Assembly: GCA_963665505.1 (NCBI GenBank)
Contig: OY762275.1
Span: 186,001-250,000 of the forward strand
Origin: QANA01 sp963665505
Lineage (GTDB): Bacteria > Bacillota > Clostridia > Christensenellales > Christensenellaceae
Reading direction: 5' to 3'
Length of the DNA stretch: 64,000 nt
The notes under the pieces were generated by a model that saw nothing but the letters and a program-made list of their open reading frames with translations, made no database searches and was not told the DNA's origin. Shown here piece after piece: positions 25,509 through 34,392 of the stretch. Numbering within the stretch: position 1 is the first letter of the stretch; every line of letters begins with the position of its first letter. The translations under genes and the position numbers were made by a program.

Positions 25509-26636
25509 CTATTTTTCGATCTTCTTTTTCCAGCTACGCCGACGGCGGGCATGCATTTCCACGCGGAAAAAGTCCCACATCTTTTGGATATTATAGTTGG
25601 TCTCAAGCTGCGGCCCTGTTTCCGCAAACTGAATATCATCCTTTTTCGCCTGCTGATATGTTTCATTGAGCAAGATGGCGTTCAGCCCCTGGTTCCGGCA
25701 ATCCGAACGTACGGCCACCAAATACATATCCAGTATCTTGGGCTTACGGATCGCCTTTAAAAGATAGAGCCACCCGACGGGGAACAGCCGGCCGCCGCAG
25801 CGTTTGACCGGCTCGGCCAGACTGGGCGCCGTGATCCCGAAAGCGACCAGTTCGCCCGCCTGGTTTTCAATCAGGCAGACATACCGGAGATTGATCATCG
25901 AGATAAATTCTTTTTCATAAAATTTTATCTGCTTTTCCGTAAGCGGGACCACCCCGTACAGAGATTCATATTCGCTGTTGATCAACTCAAACACTTTGTG
26001 CACATACGGGACCAATTGCCGCTTGTTTTTCAGCCGTACGATGTGGACCTTATGTTTTTTCATAAGGCGATCGCAGAGTTTCTGCATCTTCTCTTCCCCC
26101 GGGCAATCCAGATGCACGATCTGTTCCGTCCAGTCCACTTCTTTTTCAAACCCGTATTCTTCCATAAACCGTGGATAATAGGGATAATTGTAATACGTTA
26201 TGAACATGCCCGGCTTTTCAAACCCGTCGACCAACATCCCTTCTTTATCCAGATCGCAAAAGCCTAGCGGCCCCACAACCTCCTCCAGACCACGCTCTTT
26301 TGCCCAATCCTCTACCACACCGATCAATGCTTCGAAAACTTCTTTATCTTCAATAAAATCCATGCGGGTGATGCGTATCTTTTTTTCCTTCCATATCTTG
26401 TTGGCTTTTTTACTGATGATGGCGCCGATCCTGCCTACGAGTTCTCCGTCCCGTTCCGCAAGGAAAAACCGCATGTCACAGTACTCAAAAGCCGGATTTT
26501 TTTGGGGGTTGAGGTAAGTAAGTTCGCTCGACAACAATGTGGGAACGTATTGGTCCACACCTTTGTACAGCGCATTTTGAAACTCTATAAACCGTTTCAG
26601 CTCTTTCTTTGTTTTCACTTCTATAATATTGACCAT
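25509..26636 (-). CDS. GNAT-superfamily-like protein of YghO type
   Basis: A 375-residue cytoplasmic protein. The C-terminal part (about 235-350) has GNAT features (LRYVCLIENQAGELVAFGITAPSL, YLVAVRSDCRNQGLNAILLNETYQQA, ETGPQLETN); the N-terminal part also has an acyltransferase-like strand pattern (RFFLAERDGELVGRIGAII). This matches the conserved YghO-like family whose function is unknown. It ends with a basic tail RRRRSWKKKIEK. Single gene, with a strong terminator. Confidence 0.65.
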   Translation of the reverse strand: MVNIIEVKTKKELKRFIEFQNALYKGVDQYVPTLLSSELTYLNPQKNPAFEYCDMRFFLAERDGELVGRIGAIISKKANKIWKEKKIRITRMDFIEDKEVFEALIGVVEDWAKERGLEEVVGPLGFCDLDKEGMLVDGFEKPGMFITYYNYPYYPRFMEEYGFEKEVDWTEQIVHLDCPGEEKMQKLCDRLMKKHKVHIVRLKNKRQLVPYVHKVFELINSEYESLYGVVPLTEKQIKFYEKEFISMINLRYVCLIENQAGELVAFGITAPSLAEPVKRCGGRLFPVGWLYLLKAIRKPKILDMYLVAVRSDCRNQGLNAILLNETYQQAKKDDIQFAETGPQLETNYNIQKMWDFFRVEMHARRRRSWKKKIEK

Positions 26637-26754
26637 ATGAATAATACCTCTTAGTGCCGTTCGGCGTTATTAATAGTATAAGTATATCATAAAATGTGGT
26701 CTTCTCCATTGGAATCAATGGAAATCGGCCGAATTTTCATATAAAAAAGAACGT

Positions 26755-26812
26755 TTGACATTAAAAAAAAGAATGTGTATAATTGAAAAAGCAAATTGTA
26801 GACTACACAATT
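26755..26812 (+). promoter_or_regulatory. Consensus promoter with operator-like inverted repeat
   Basis: TTGACA (26755-26760) and TATAAT (26778-26783) with a 17-base spacer, a perfect sigma-A promoter. AATTGT-n7-ACAATT at 26794-26812 lies right after the expected start, where a repressor would block elongation. Another inverted repeat, CCATTG-GAAT-CAATGG (about 26706-26721), lies upstream of the -35. Confidence 0.65.
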
Positions 26813-26862
26813 GGCAATGCAGCAACTTTATTCATTTATTTACTAACAAAGGAGATAGTAAA

Positions 26863-26925
26863 ATGATTTTACTGTTTCCTTTTGTTTTTATACGGGCGTA
26901 TTTAATTTGGGAGGGATTTATATGA
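26863..26925 (+). CDS. 20-residue upstream ORF coupled to the 2-hydroxyacid dehydrogenase
   Basis: ATG at 26863 follows AAAGGAGATAG at ideal spacing and opens MILLFPFVFIRAYLIWEGFI, then TGA overlapping the next ATG by ATGA (26922-26925). The peptide is hydrophobic. The ribosome site of the next gene (GGGAGGG) lies within this ORF, so translation of the two is likely coupled. It may be a leader peptide, a coupling device or a membrane microprotein; the sequence alone does not decide. Confidence 0.5.
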   Translation: MILLFPFVFIRAYLIWEGFI

Positions 26926-27923
26926 AAATAGTCGTTCTTCAATCCGAAGCACTGGGCGGATATCTGCCCTATGAAGAAATGATAAAAGAATGGCAGAGGC
27001 AGTTTGAAAAAATGAATGGGATAGATGCGGTCGTCTATTACAAAGACTTTGCCCCCGACAATATCGGCGCGCTTATAGGCGATGCGGATGCTGTACTCGG
27101 ATTATTCATACGGGACAACACGTTGGATAAAGACTTCTTCGACAAACACCCTAAACTGAAATACATATCCACATTTTCCCACGGTTTTGGGGCGTTCGAT
27201 GCTGCGCTCACAAGAGAAAGGAGTGTAACGATCACCAATACCCTATACGGCGATGTTACGATCGCGCAGTATGCCATGGCGCTTCTTTTGGACATCTGCC
27301 ACAATATTGCCCTGCACGACGACTATTATAAAAATAAAATCTGGGACACACCGGAAAAAACCAACGGCCCAAGGATATTCAGCAGACAGATTGAGCTTTA
27401 CGGCAAAACGTTCGGCATCCTGGGTCTCGGGCATATCGGATTATGGACGGCAAAAATGGCGCGGGGCTTCGGCATGAAGGTCATTGCACACAGCAGGACA
27501 AAAAAAGTAGGGCCGCAGTATGATTTCATCGAGCAGGTCCCTTTGGACGAATTGCTCAAAAGAAGCGACGTCATCTCGATCCATGTGCCTCTGACACCGG
27601 AAAGTGAGAATCTGATCAACAAAAAAACGATCGCAAAAATGAAAGACGGGGTCATCCTGATCAATACGGCCCGCGGCGCTCTCATAAACGAAACAGACCT
27701 GGCCGAGGCGCTCAACAGCGGAAAGGTGTACGCAGCAGGCCTGGATGTCCTGGCCGGGGAACCTTTGCAAAAGAAGTGCCCGCTGATGTGCTGCAGAAAC
27801 ACAAAGATCACCCAGCACATTGCGTGGATGCCAAACGAAGCACGGATACGGACCATTCAGATAGCCGCCGAAAACTTTAAAAACTGGCTGTGCGGTCATC
27901 CGACCAGCGTAATCAACGCATAG
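26922..27923 (+). CDS. D-isomer specific 2-hydroxyacid dehydrogenase
   Basis: A 333-residue NAD-dependent enzyme that reduces a 2-oxo acid to a D-2-hydroxy acid or the reverse. The Rossmann motif is GLGHIG (about 167-172); catalytic Arg in NTARGALIN (about 247), Glu in GLDVLAGEP (about 276) and His in TQHIAWMP (about 300). The start at 26922 has GGGAGGG upstream. It is followed by a HisC-like aminotransferase, so the pair could convert an amino acid through its 2-oxo acid to a hydroxy acid. Controlled by the promoter at 26755 and probably by a repressor. Confidence 0.85.
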   Translation: MKIVVLQSEALGGYLPYEEMIKEWQRQFEKMNGIDAVVYYKDFAPDNIGALIGDADAVLGLFIRDNTLDKDFFDKHPKLKYISTFSHGFGAFDAALTRERSVTITNTLYGDVTIAQYAMALLLDICHNIALHDDYYKNKIWDTPEKTNGPRIFSRQIELYGKTFGILGLGHIGLWTAKMARGFGMKVIAHSRTKKVGPQYDFIEQVPLDELLKRSDVISIHVPLTPESENLINKKTIAKMKDGVILINTARGALINETDLAEALNSGKVYAAGLDVLAGEPLQKKCPLMCCRNTKITQHIAWMPNEARIRTIQIAAENFKNWLCGHPTSVINA

Positions 27924-28002
27924 TGCGGGTAAGGCCCCGCACCACAAAAAATGGCGCATATAAATCATGCCAAATATAAAAAAGAGGAGCAATGAAAAAC
28001 CC

Positions 28003-29115
28003 ATGAATTATGAATGTCTTATGAGAGCCTCTCTATCCGACACGCCCGTATTCAAATCTGCTTTTTCCACCAAAGATGTGCAGCAAAAATATGGATTGAA
28101 AAGCATTGTCCGGATGGCCGCCAACGAAAATCAGTTCGGCCCTTCCCCCAAAGCGATCCAGGCGATAAAAAACGAAGCGGAAAACGCTTTCCTGTACCCC
28201 GACAAACAGCAAGAGCTGACCCTGGCCCTTGCGCAAAAATATGGCGTACGGCCCGAGAATATCCTGATCAGCAACGGAGCGACCGGCGTGATCAATTCGA
28301 TCACCGAAACATTCATAGCCCCCGGCGATGACGTGATCATGAGTTCGGTTCCCTATCATCAATATCCGATCGCAACCAAAAGGAACCAGGGCAACATCGT
28401 GAGCGTTCCCGTGCATGCGGACCTGTCGCAAGACCTGGACGGCATGCTGGCGGCTATCGGGCCCAAAACAAAGCTGATCATGGTATGCAACCCCGGGAAC
28501 CCGACCAGCATCGCGGAGAAATCCGAGACGCTCAAGGCTTTCCTGCGCAAGGTGCCCGAAAACGTGCTGGTGATGGTGGACGAGGCATATCTCGATTTCG
28601 CGCCCGATGCGGCCTGTAAGGAATCCATGTTGACTCTTTTAAGTTCGGTGTCCAACCTTATGGTTGTACGGACTTTCTCCAAGATTTACGGCTTGGCCGG
28701 CATGCGCGTCGGCTTCTGCATAACCAACCCGGGAATCATTGCCTGCATGAACAAGGGGTCTACTGTCGGGAGCGTCAACCGTCTTGGGCTGGTCGCCGCT
28801 CTTGCCGCGCTGGGCGATCCCGCGCATGCAAAAATGGTGTATGAAAAAAACGAAGAGGGCAGGGATTATCTGACCAAAGCATTGGAAGGCTACGGATGGA
28901 AAGTATATCCCTCCAGCACAAACTTTATCTACTTTGACTCCGGGTTGGATGTGGAGGGACTTTTTCAGGAATTGTTGAAAAAAGGCATCATCATCCGGAA
29001 TTTTGCCCTGAACCGTGTAAGCATCGGTACAATGGCGCAAAACGAAAATTTCGTAAAAGCCTTAGATGAGGTCCTCTCCGAAAATCTGGTGTCGGTAAGA
29101 AGTACGGCCGATTGA
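28003..29115 (+). CDS. HisC-like aminotransferase (class I/II, PLP)
   Basis: A 370-residue fold type I aminotransferase of the histidinol-phosphate aminotransferase family. Seen: AANENQFGPSP (substrate loop), NPGNPTS, DEAYLDFA, and the PLP lysine in RTFSKIYGLAGMRVG (about residue 225). Start ATG 28003 lies 13 bases after GAGGAG, an overlong gap; an earlier ATG near 27991 is closed by a stop four codons on. No his genes flank it, and it is paired with a 2-hydroxyacid dehydrogenase, so an aromatic amino acid or other substrate is likelier than histidinol phosphate. Confidence 0.8.
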   Translation: MNYECLMRASLSDTPVFKSAFSTKDVQQKYGLKSIVRMAANENQFGPSPKAIQAIKNEAENAFLYPDKQQELTLALAQKYGVRPENILISNGATGVINSITETFIAPGDDVIMSSVPYHQYPIATKRNQGNIVSVPVHADLSQDLDGMLAAIGPKTKLIMVCNPGNPTSIAEKSETLKAFLRKVPENVLVMVDEAYLDFAPDAACKESMLTLLSSVSNLMVVRTFSKIYGLAGMRVGFCITNPGIIACMNKGSTVGSVNRLGLVAALAALGDPAHAKMVYEKNEEGRDYLTKALEGYGWKVYPSSTNFIYFDSGLDVEGLFQELLKKGIIIRNFALNRVSIGTMAQNENFVKALDEVLSENLVSVRSTAD

Positions 29116-29120
29116 AAAAT

Positions 29121-29157
29121 AAAAACAAGGCCCTTTATTGTAAAGGGCCTTGTTTTT
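29121..29157 (+). terminator. Terminator of the dehydrogenase-aminotransferase unit
   Basis: A 16-bp stem (29122-29137 with 29141-29156) ending in a T run. Confidence 0.85.
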
Positions 29158-29221
29158 TTAGTTTGCGAATCAGCCGTTCGTCCACGGGTTTTTCCCCGAA
29201 AAACGCCCAGCAGCGTTTTTC

Positions 29222-30187
29222 CTATTCTTTTCTCAACTCTTTCGCCTTTTCGGCCTGCGCTTTCTTCCGTTTGGCTTTGGAAGCGGATTTGACGATCAAA
29301 ACCACCACAAAGGCAATGACGCCCATCACGCAAAGGACGGGGAAGGCTCCGATGAGGACGACGACAAACCCTTCGAAGAACACACCCAGCCCCTTAATGG
29401 AAGCGTTGAACGCTTCGACGATCCGCTCTCCCAGATCGCCCGACGTGGCCGAAACTTTGGTGTAACTTACAAGTTCGCTTAGGTATATTGTCACACTTGA
29501 ATAGGAAATCCGATTATCCAGGTTGCGTATTTCCCCGTTCAGCGTATCCAACTCATAAAGGATATCGCTCATTTCCGATTCGATATAGAGCATATCTTCT
29601 ATGGTTTCCGCCTCTTCCAGATAGCCCTGCAGTTTCCGGTACTGCGTTTCCAGCAGATTGATCCGGGTCTCAGTATCATAGTAATAATCGGTCGTATCCT
29701 GCACATCCATGTTTTTGCTTACGACCTTGTCATTTTCTTCCAATGCGATGAGAAAGTCTTCCAGCTGCTCGATGGGGATCTTTACCGTAAGTATTGTCTC
29801 TCTCCCGGCATCGCCATATTCTTCCGGTTTTGTTCCATAGGTATATTCGCTGTAGATATACCCGCCGATGCTATCCACATCCGCCAGCAGATCCGCATAA
29901 TCCGCCTCATACGTATAGGTCTCGATGCTCATGCTTACGGTATAGATCAGCTTCCTGTCGGTATCTTCTCCGGAAACAAGGATGCGCGTGGTCGGTTCTC
30001 CTTCTCCCCTTTCAGCGTCTTCCTGTACGGTGTCATAGCCCGCGTCTTTGTTGACCTGCCCCTGATATTCCGGTTCCGACATACTGATATTTTCATCGAC
30101 GGCTTCCCATCTGCTCGCACACCCCGCAATCACAGATAGGGCGATCAAAAGCACAAGGATCAATACCCCCAGTCTTTTTCTGTTCAT
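29222..30187 (-). CDS. DUF4349 lipoprotein
   Basis: A 321-residue protein with a lipoprotein signal (LSVIAGC, Cys at about 23), a DUF4349 domain (about 78-285) and a membrane helix near 265-300, ending in a Lys-rich tail (KSASKAKRKKAQAEKAKELRKE). DUF4349 has a coiled coil, here about 155-215 (TETRINLLETQYRKLQGYL). It is likely on the outer face of the membrane with its function unknown. The start follows AAGGAGGAGA. Single gene. Confidence 0.85.
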   Translation of the reverse strand: MNRKRLGVLILVLLIALSVIAGCASRWEAVDENISMSEPEYQGQVNKDAGYDTVQEDAERGEGEPTTRILVSGEDTDRKLIYTVSMSIETYTYEADYADLLADVDSIGGYIYSEYTYGTKPEEYGDAGRETILTVKIPIEQLEDFLIALEENDKVVSKNMDVQDTTDYYYDTETRINLLETQYRKLQGYLEEAETIEDMLYIESEMSDILYELDTLNGEIRNLDNRISYSSVTIYLSELVSYTKVSATSGDLGERIVEAFNASIKGLGVFFEGFVVVLIGAFPVLCVMGVIAFVVVLIVKSASKAKRKKAQAEKAKELRKE

Positions 30188-30394
30188 ACGTCTCCTCCTT
30201 ATTGCGGAATATACGCCCGCATACTAGTCTTTACCTATTTGACGAGAAATCCGGATAAAAGTTTCGGATCTCTTCATTGTATTATACGATATTCCGATCA
30301 AAAAAGAAAATACTTGTATCTTACCATGTTTTCATGTAAAATAAGTTGTTGAATTTGCGAAAGCATTAAAATATAAATAAGAAGGTAGATTTTT

Positions 30395-32218
30395 TTGAAA
30401 AGGCAGGATCTTAGGAACATAGCAATCATCGCCCATGTTGATCACGGCAAAACCACGCTGGTGGATGAAATGCTCCGCCAAGGCGGCGTATTTCGGGCCA
30501 ATCAGGTAGTGGAAGACCGCGTACTGGACAGCAACGATATAGAGCGGGAACGCGGTATCACGATACTGGCTAAAAATACATCGGCCCATTACCACGGCGT
30601 AAAAATAAATATTGTGGATACCCCCGGCCACGCTGACTTCGGCGGGGAGGTGGAACGTTCCCTGAAAATGGTGAACGGGGTACTTCTGCTTGTGGACGCA
30701 TTCGAAGGGCCTATGCCCCAGACACGTTTCGTGCTGCAAAAAGCGCTGGATCTTAACCACAAGGTGATCATTGTCATCAATAAGGTAGACCGCCCGGATT
30801 CTCGTCCACGCGAAGTCGTGGACGAAGTCTTGGAGTTGCTGATGGATCTGAACGCCACCGACGAACAGTTAGACAGCCCGATCATTTATTGTTCCGGGCG
30901 GGCCGGCACGGCCAGTAAGGATCCTTCCGTGCACGGGGAAAACTTGACGCCCCTGTTTGAAGCCATCATAAACCATATCGACCCGCCGGAGGGAGATCCG
31001 GCCGCACCGCTCCAGGTACTGATCTCTTCTATCGAATATAACGACTATGTCGGAAGACTGGCTATCGGACGTATTGAGAATGGAACGCTCAGTCTGGGTG
31101 AAGAAATCACACTCACAGACTACTATGACCGTACGCTCGACCAGAACTGTAAAGTCACTGCCATTTATCAATTTTCCGGTCTCAAACGGGACAGCGTAAA
31201 AAGCGCCACGGCGGGCGATATCGTCTGTTTCTCCGGCATTGAAAATGTAAATATCGGCAACACCATATGCGATCCGGCGCATATCGTCCCCCTGCCGTTC
31301 GTAAAAATATCCGAACCGACGGTAGAAATGACATTCGCCGTCAACACAAGCCCCTTTGCGGGCAAGGAAGGCAAACTTGTGACTTCCCGGCAGATACGCG
31401 AACGTCTGTTCAACGAAACCAAAAAGGACGTTTCCCTGCGCGTTGAAGAATTGGACACGCCGGACTCTTTCCGTGTGCTTGGCCGCGGCGAGATGCATCT
31501 GTCGATCCTGATCGAAAAAATGCGCCGGGAGGGATTCGAACTACAGGTAAGCGCGCCCAAAGTATTGTATAAGACCATAGACGGCAAACGCTGCGAACCT
31601 ATGGAACGTTTCGTATGCGATATCCCCTCGGAGGCTGTGGGCAGCGTGATAGAAAAATTAGGGGCAAGAAAAGGCGAACTCGTGAACATGCACCACGTGG
31701 GCAACCGTATGCGCCTGGAATTTTTAGTTCCTTCCCGCGGCTTGTTCGGATACAGCAACGATTTTATGACGGATACCCACGGCGAAGGAGTCATGAGTAC
31801 CGTATTCGACAGCTACGCGCCTTACAAGGGATATATTTTAAAACGGAACGTGGGATCGCTCATCGCCTATGAAGCAGGCGAAGCCGTCACATATGGTCTT
31901 TTCAACGCACAGGACAGGGGCCCGCTGTTCATCGGCCCGGGCACACCCGTATACGCCGGCATGGTGGTGGGATCCTCCCCGAAATCTGAGGATATCGTGG
32001 TAAACGTCTGTAAAAAGAAACACGTCACAAATATACGCGCCGCCGGCAGCGATGAAGCGCTTCGGCTTACGCCGCCGCGGATCATGGATCTGGAGCAATC
32101 CCTGGAATTCCTGAATGAGGACGAATTGCTGGAAGTGACCCCCCTGAGCCTGCGGATCAGAAAGCGCATACTCGACCATACGATGCGCATGCGGGACGCG
32201 CTGCATAAAAAAGAATAA
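30395..32218 (+). CDS. typA: Ribosome-associated GTPase TypA/BipA
   Basis: A 607-residue translational GTPase related to EF-G that binds the ribosome and helps large-subunit assembly and stress adaptation. G1 AHVDHGKTT (about 14-22), G2 RGITILAKN, G3 DTPGHADFGGEVE, G4 NKVDRPD; then domain II, the EF-G-like domains III and V, and the TypA-specific C-terminus (about 485-600). The start is TTG at 30395, with AAGAAGGTAG upstream. Single gene with a strong terminator. Confidence 0.96.
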   Translation: MKRQDLRNIAIIAHVDHGKTTLVDEMLRQGGVFRANQVVEDRVLDSNDIERERGITILAKNTSAHYHGVKINIVDTPGHADFGGEVERSLKMVNGVLLLVDAFEGPMPQTRFVLQKALDLNHKVIIVINKVDRPDSRPREVVDEVLELLMDLNATDEQLDSPIIYCSGRAGTASKDPSVHGENLTPLFEAIINHIDPPEGDPAAPLQVLISSIEYNDYVGRLAIGRIENGTLSLGEEITLTDYYDRTLDQNCKVTAIYQFSGLKRDSVKSATAGDIVCFSGIENVNIGNTICDPAHIVPLPFVKISEPTVEMTFAVNTSPFAGKEGKLVTSRQIRERLFNETKKDVSLRVEELDTPDSFRVLGRGEMHLSILIEKMRREGFELQVSAPKVLYKTIDGKRCEPMERFVCDIPSEAVGSVIEKLGARKGELVNMHHVGNRMRLEFLVPSRGLFGYSNDFMTDTHGEGVMSTVFDSYAPYKGYILKRNVGSLIAYEAGEAVTYGLFNAQDRGPLFIGPGTPVYAGMVVGSSPKSEDIVVNVCKKKHVTNIRAAGSDEALRLTPPRIMDLEQSLEFLNEDELLEVTPLSLRIRKRILDHTMRMRDALHKKE

Positions 32219-32236
32219 AGCAGCTTTACATCGCAT

Positions 32237-32268
32237 AAAAAAAAGGCAGAATGTTCTGCCTTTTTTTT
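32237..32268. terminator. Bidirectional terminator between typA and the tautomerase gene
   Basis: A 15-bp stem (32237-32251 with 32254-32268) with A8 and T8 tracts; good for both strands. Confidence 0.85.
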
Positions 32269-32275
32269 ATGTTTA

Positions 32276-32620
32276 TTATTTCAGCACTCCTCTGGAGCCC
32301 CAGCAATCAAACTCCATAATGTTTATATAGGCGCAGTCTTTTGGGATCCCAGCCTTTTTTTCCAATAAATTGAAGATCCCTTCCGTCAGCTTTGCCTTAT
32401 CGTCCCAATCTGCCTTATCTTTCAGGCGCACCTCTACAAAGGCGGCGCTGTCTTTCTCCTCTCCGCGGAAATACAGGTCCTGGGCATCCTGCAGCCCGAT
32501 CATGAGCTTCTCTTCGCTTTTTCCGGGGATCAGCGCGATCAATTGGCCAAGGCCTTCCTTCAGCGCCTGTTTCTGCGGCGCCATCAGTTTTTGTGCCGTA
32601 CGTACTGCTATAAATGGCAT
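32276..32620 (-). CDS. MIF/tautomerase superfamily protein
   Basis: A 114-residue protein starting MPFIAV: the Pro exposed after Met removal is the catalytic base of the 4-oxalocrotonate tautomerase/MIF superfamily, which interconverts keto and enol forms of 2-oxo acids. Length is that of MIF-like members (about 115). The C-terminal INIMEFDCWGSRG resembles the trimer-forming end of MIF proteins. AGGAGGGAA precedes the start. It follows a Gfo/Idh/MocA gene by 18 bases, so the two are one operon. Confidence 0.75.
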   Translation of the reverse strand: MPFIAVRTAQKLMAPQKQALKEGLGQLIALIPGKSEEKLMIGLQDAQDLYFRGEEKDSAAFVEVRLKDKADWDDKAKLTEGIFNLLEKKAGIPKDCAYINIMEFDCWGSRGVLK

Positions 32621-32638
32621 TCGATTTCCCTCCTGTTT

Positions 32639-33643
32639 TTATAATTTGTAACAAGCGTCCGTAAACTTGATCCCTGCGGATTCGCGGATCTTTTCCATTA
32701 CGGCGATGACTTCCGTCGTAAGTTTCCTGGATTCCTTATACCGCTCTTTCGTACCTTCGGGATCTGTGATGAACTTATAGAACTGGAGTGCCTCTCCACC
32801 CATCGGGCTGAAAGAAGTATCCCGCTTGGTGACAACTTCTTTTGTTCCATCCACATACTGGATATAGCTGTTATCGAAACATTCCATCGTGTCGATGTGC
32901 AGTACGCCCAGGTCGCCCATGATCAGGTTGTCATGCCCGGAAGTACTCGCTTTGCCGTAGCTCAGCGTGATATGCCTGTCGCCTGCGTGGAACAGCACGG
33001 TGCCGCACCCGTCGACGCCGGTGCGCAGCATTGCGGCGTCGGCCAAGACCCTATCGGGTACACCGAACCAATACAGCGCGGGGTATACGAGATAAATGCC
33101 CATATCCATCAGGCCACCGGCCGCCATCGCCGGATTGAAAATATTCGGAGTGGCGCCCGCACGGTATTGCGGATATTTGGAAGAATATCTGCAGAAATCG
33201 AACTTGGCCATCAATATCTCGCCCAGCTTATCGAACGCTTTGGTAAGCGCGTGGATCTCCGGCAGGTATAACCCCTTCATTGCCTCCATGAAGATAACGC
33301 CGTTCTTATCCGCGATAGCATATAGGGTTTTCAGCTGTTCCGATGTTACAACCGAAGTCTTTTCACAAATGACATGTTTGCCGTGTTCCAGAAGCACCTT
33401 TGCGGTAGGATAATGGAACGCATTGGGGTTTGCGATATAGACGGCGTCTATTTCATCGCTTTGCGCCAATTTGTTAAGATCGGTAAAAACCTTGGTGACC
33501 CCGTGCTTTGCACCAAATGCCTGCCCTTCGTCTTCCCTGAAGGAATACACGGCCGAATGTACAAAATCCGGAGCACATTGTTTGGCGCCCAACAAAAATG
33601 AATCTACTATCCACCCAGCGCCGACTGTTGAAAATCTAATCAT
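32639..33643 (-). CDS. Gfo/Idh/MocA family oxidoreductase
   Basis: A 334-residue NAD(P)-dependent dehydrogenase of sugars or related compounds. N-terminal Rossmann fold (MIRFSTVGAGWI, about 1-120) with the family motif HGKHVICEKTSV (about 85-96; Lys catalytic) and a C-terminal alpha/beta domain. Start ATG 33643 has AAGGAGAATTT upstream. It lies in an operon with a tautomerase; the substrate is open. Confidence 0.85.
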   Translation of the reverse strand: MIRFSTVGAGWIVDSFLLGAKQCAPDFVHSAVYSFREDEGQAFGAKHGVTKVFTDLNKLAQSDEIDAVYIANPNAFHYPTAKVLLEHGKHVICEKTSVVTSEQLKTLYAIADKNGVIFMEAMKGLYLPEIHALTKAFDKLGEILMAKFDFCRYSSKYPQYRAGATPNIFNPAMAAGGLMDMGIYLVYPALYWFGVPDRVLADAAMLRTGVDGCGTVLFHAGDRHITLSYGKASTSGHDNLIMGDLGVLHIDTMECFDNSYIQYVDGTKEVVTKRDTSFSPMGGEALQFYKFITDPEGTKERYKESRKLTTEVIAVMEKIRESAGIKFTDACYKL

Positions 33644-33839
33644 AAATTCTCCTTCCATTCATAAAGAAAAAACTTTATGAAAATGTTGATCAAGTTAATC
33701 GTACGGCTTTTTCGTTCGCGCATGTATGGCCCGCTACTATGTGCGGTCACGATCCATGCACTTAGTAGTTTAATACATTTTTACCGTTTTGGAAATACCT
33801 TTTCTTGTATATCCCCCGCAAAATACGGGAAAAATATAT

Positions 33840-33868
33840 TTCCGAGAGAACCAAAGAGCACCTCGGAA
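33840..33868 (+). promoter_or_regulatory. Hairpin in the leader of rbsD
   Basis: TTCCGAG (33840-33846) and CTCGGAA (33861-33867) can pair around a 14-base loop, about 35 bases before the rbsD start. The rest of the 33644-33902 gap holds nothing I recognise. Confidence 0.35.
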
Positions 33869-33902
33869 TACACGCTCGGGAACGCAAGGAAAGGAATTCT
33901 GT

Positions 33903-34331
33903 ATGAAAAAAACCGGTATGTTGAACAGTGAACTCATGCGGGTACTCACCGCCCTCCGTCATATGGACGCCATCGCCATCCTCGGGGCAGACATGCCTCT
34001 TCCCGCAGGCTGTGCGGAGATAGACCTGGCCCTGGTCCGGGGGATTCCCGCATTCATGGACGTCGTCAAAGCCGTTTTGAACGAAGTCGTCATCGAAAAA
34101 TTCTCTGTTTTCGAACCAATGAAACGGGAGAATATCGAAATGTACAATGCCCTTTGCATGCTGATGCCCATCCAGAAAAAAGGGGAGATCGCAAAAGAAG
34201 ATTTTGCGCAGGAACTCCGGAAAGCCAAGGCCTGCGTCCGGACAGCCGAATATGCAGCCGGTTGCAACGTCGTGCTGTATGCGGCTTCCGGGCAGGATAA
34301 AGACTACGCTATGTATAATATAACCTGCTGA
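33903..34331 (+). CDS. RbsD/FucU family sugar mutarotase
   Basis: A 142-residue protein of the RbsD/FucU family, which interconverts pyranose and furanose (or anomeric) forms of ribose, fucose or similar sugars. The conserved start MKKTGMLNSELMRVLTALRHMDAIAILGADMPLP carries the catalytic His (about 20) and Asp/Asn partners; the end DKDYAMYNITC is slightly atypical. The start follows AAGGAAAGGAATTC. No rbs transporter or kinase lies beside it, so it is an orphan; the nearby Gfo/Idh/MocA gene, on the other strand, may relate. Confidence 0.8.
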   Translation: MKKTGMLNSELMRVLTALRHMDAIAILGADMPLPAGCAEIDLALVRGIPAFMDVVKAVLNEVVIEKFSVFEPMKRENIEMYNALCMLMPIQKKGEIAKEDFAQELRKAKACVRTAEYAAGCNVVLYAASGQDKDYAMYNITC

Positions 34332-34344
34332 TCTTTTGAAGGCT

Positions 34345-34392
34345 CTGCGCCATATAAAAAAGCCCCGGATGCCCGGAGCCTTTCTTTTCGTT
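34345..34392. terminator. Probable terminator between rbsD and glnQ
   Basis: A hairpin with imperfect stem around CCCCGG-ATG-CCCGGAG with A- and T-rich flanks, between two convergent genes. Confidence 0.5.

Noticed and set aside
28003..29115. Histidinol-phosphate aminotransferase as the sure function of this gene
   Set aside because: The fold family is clear, but the lack of his genes and the pairing with a 2-hydroxyacid dehydrogenase argue against naming it hisC.
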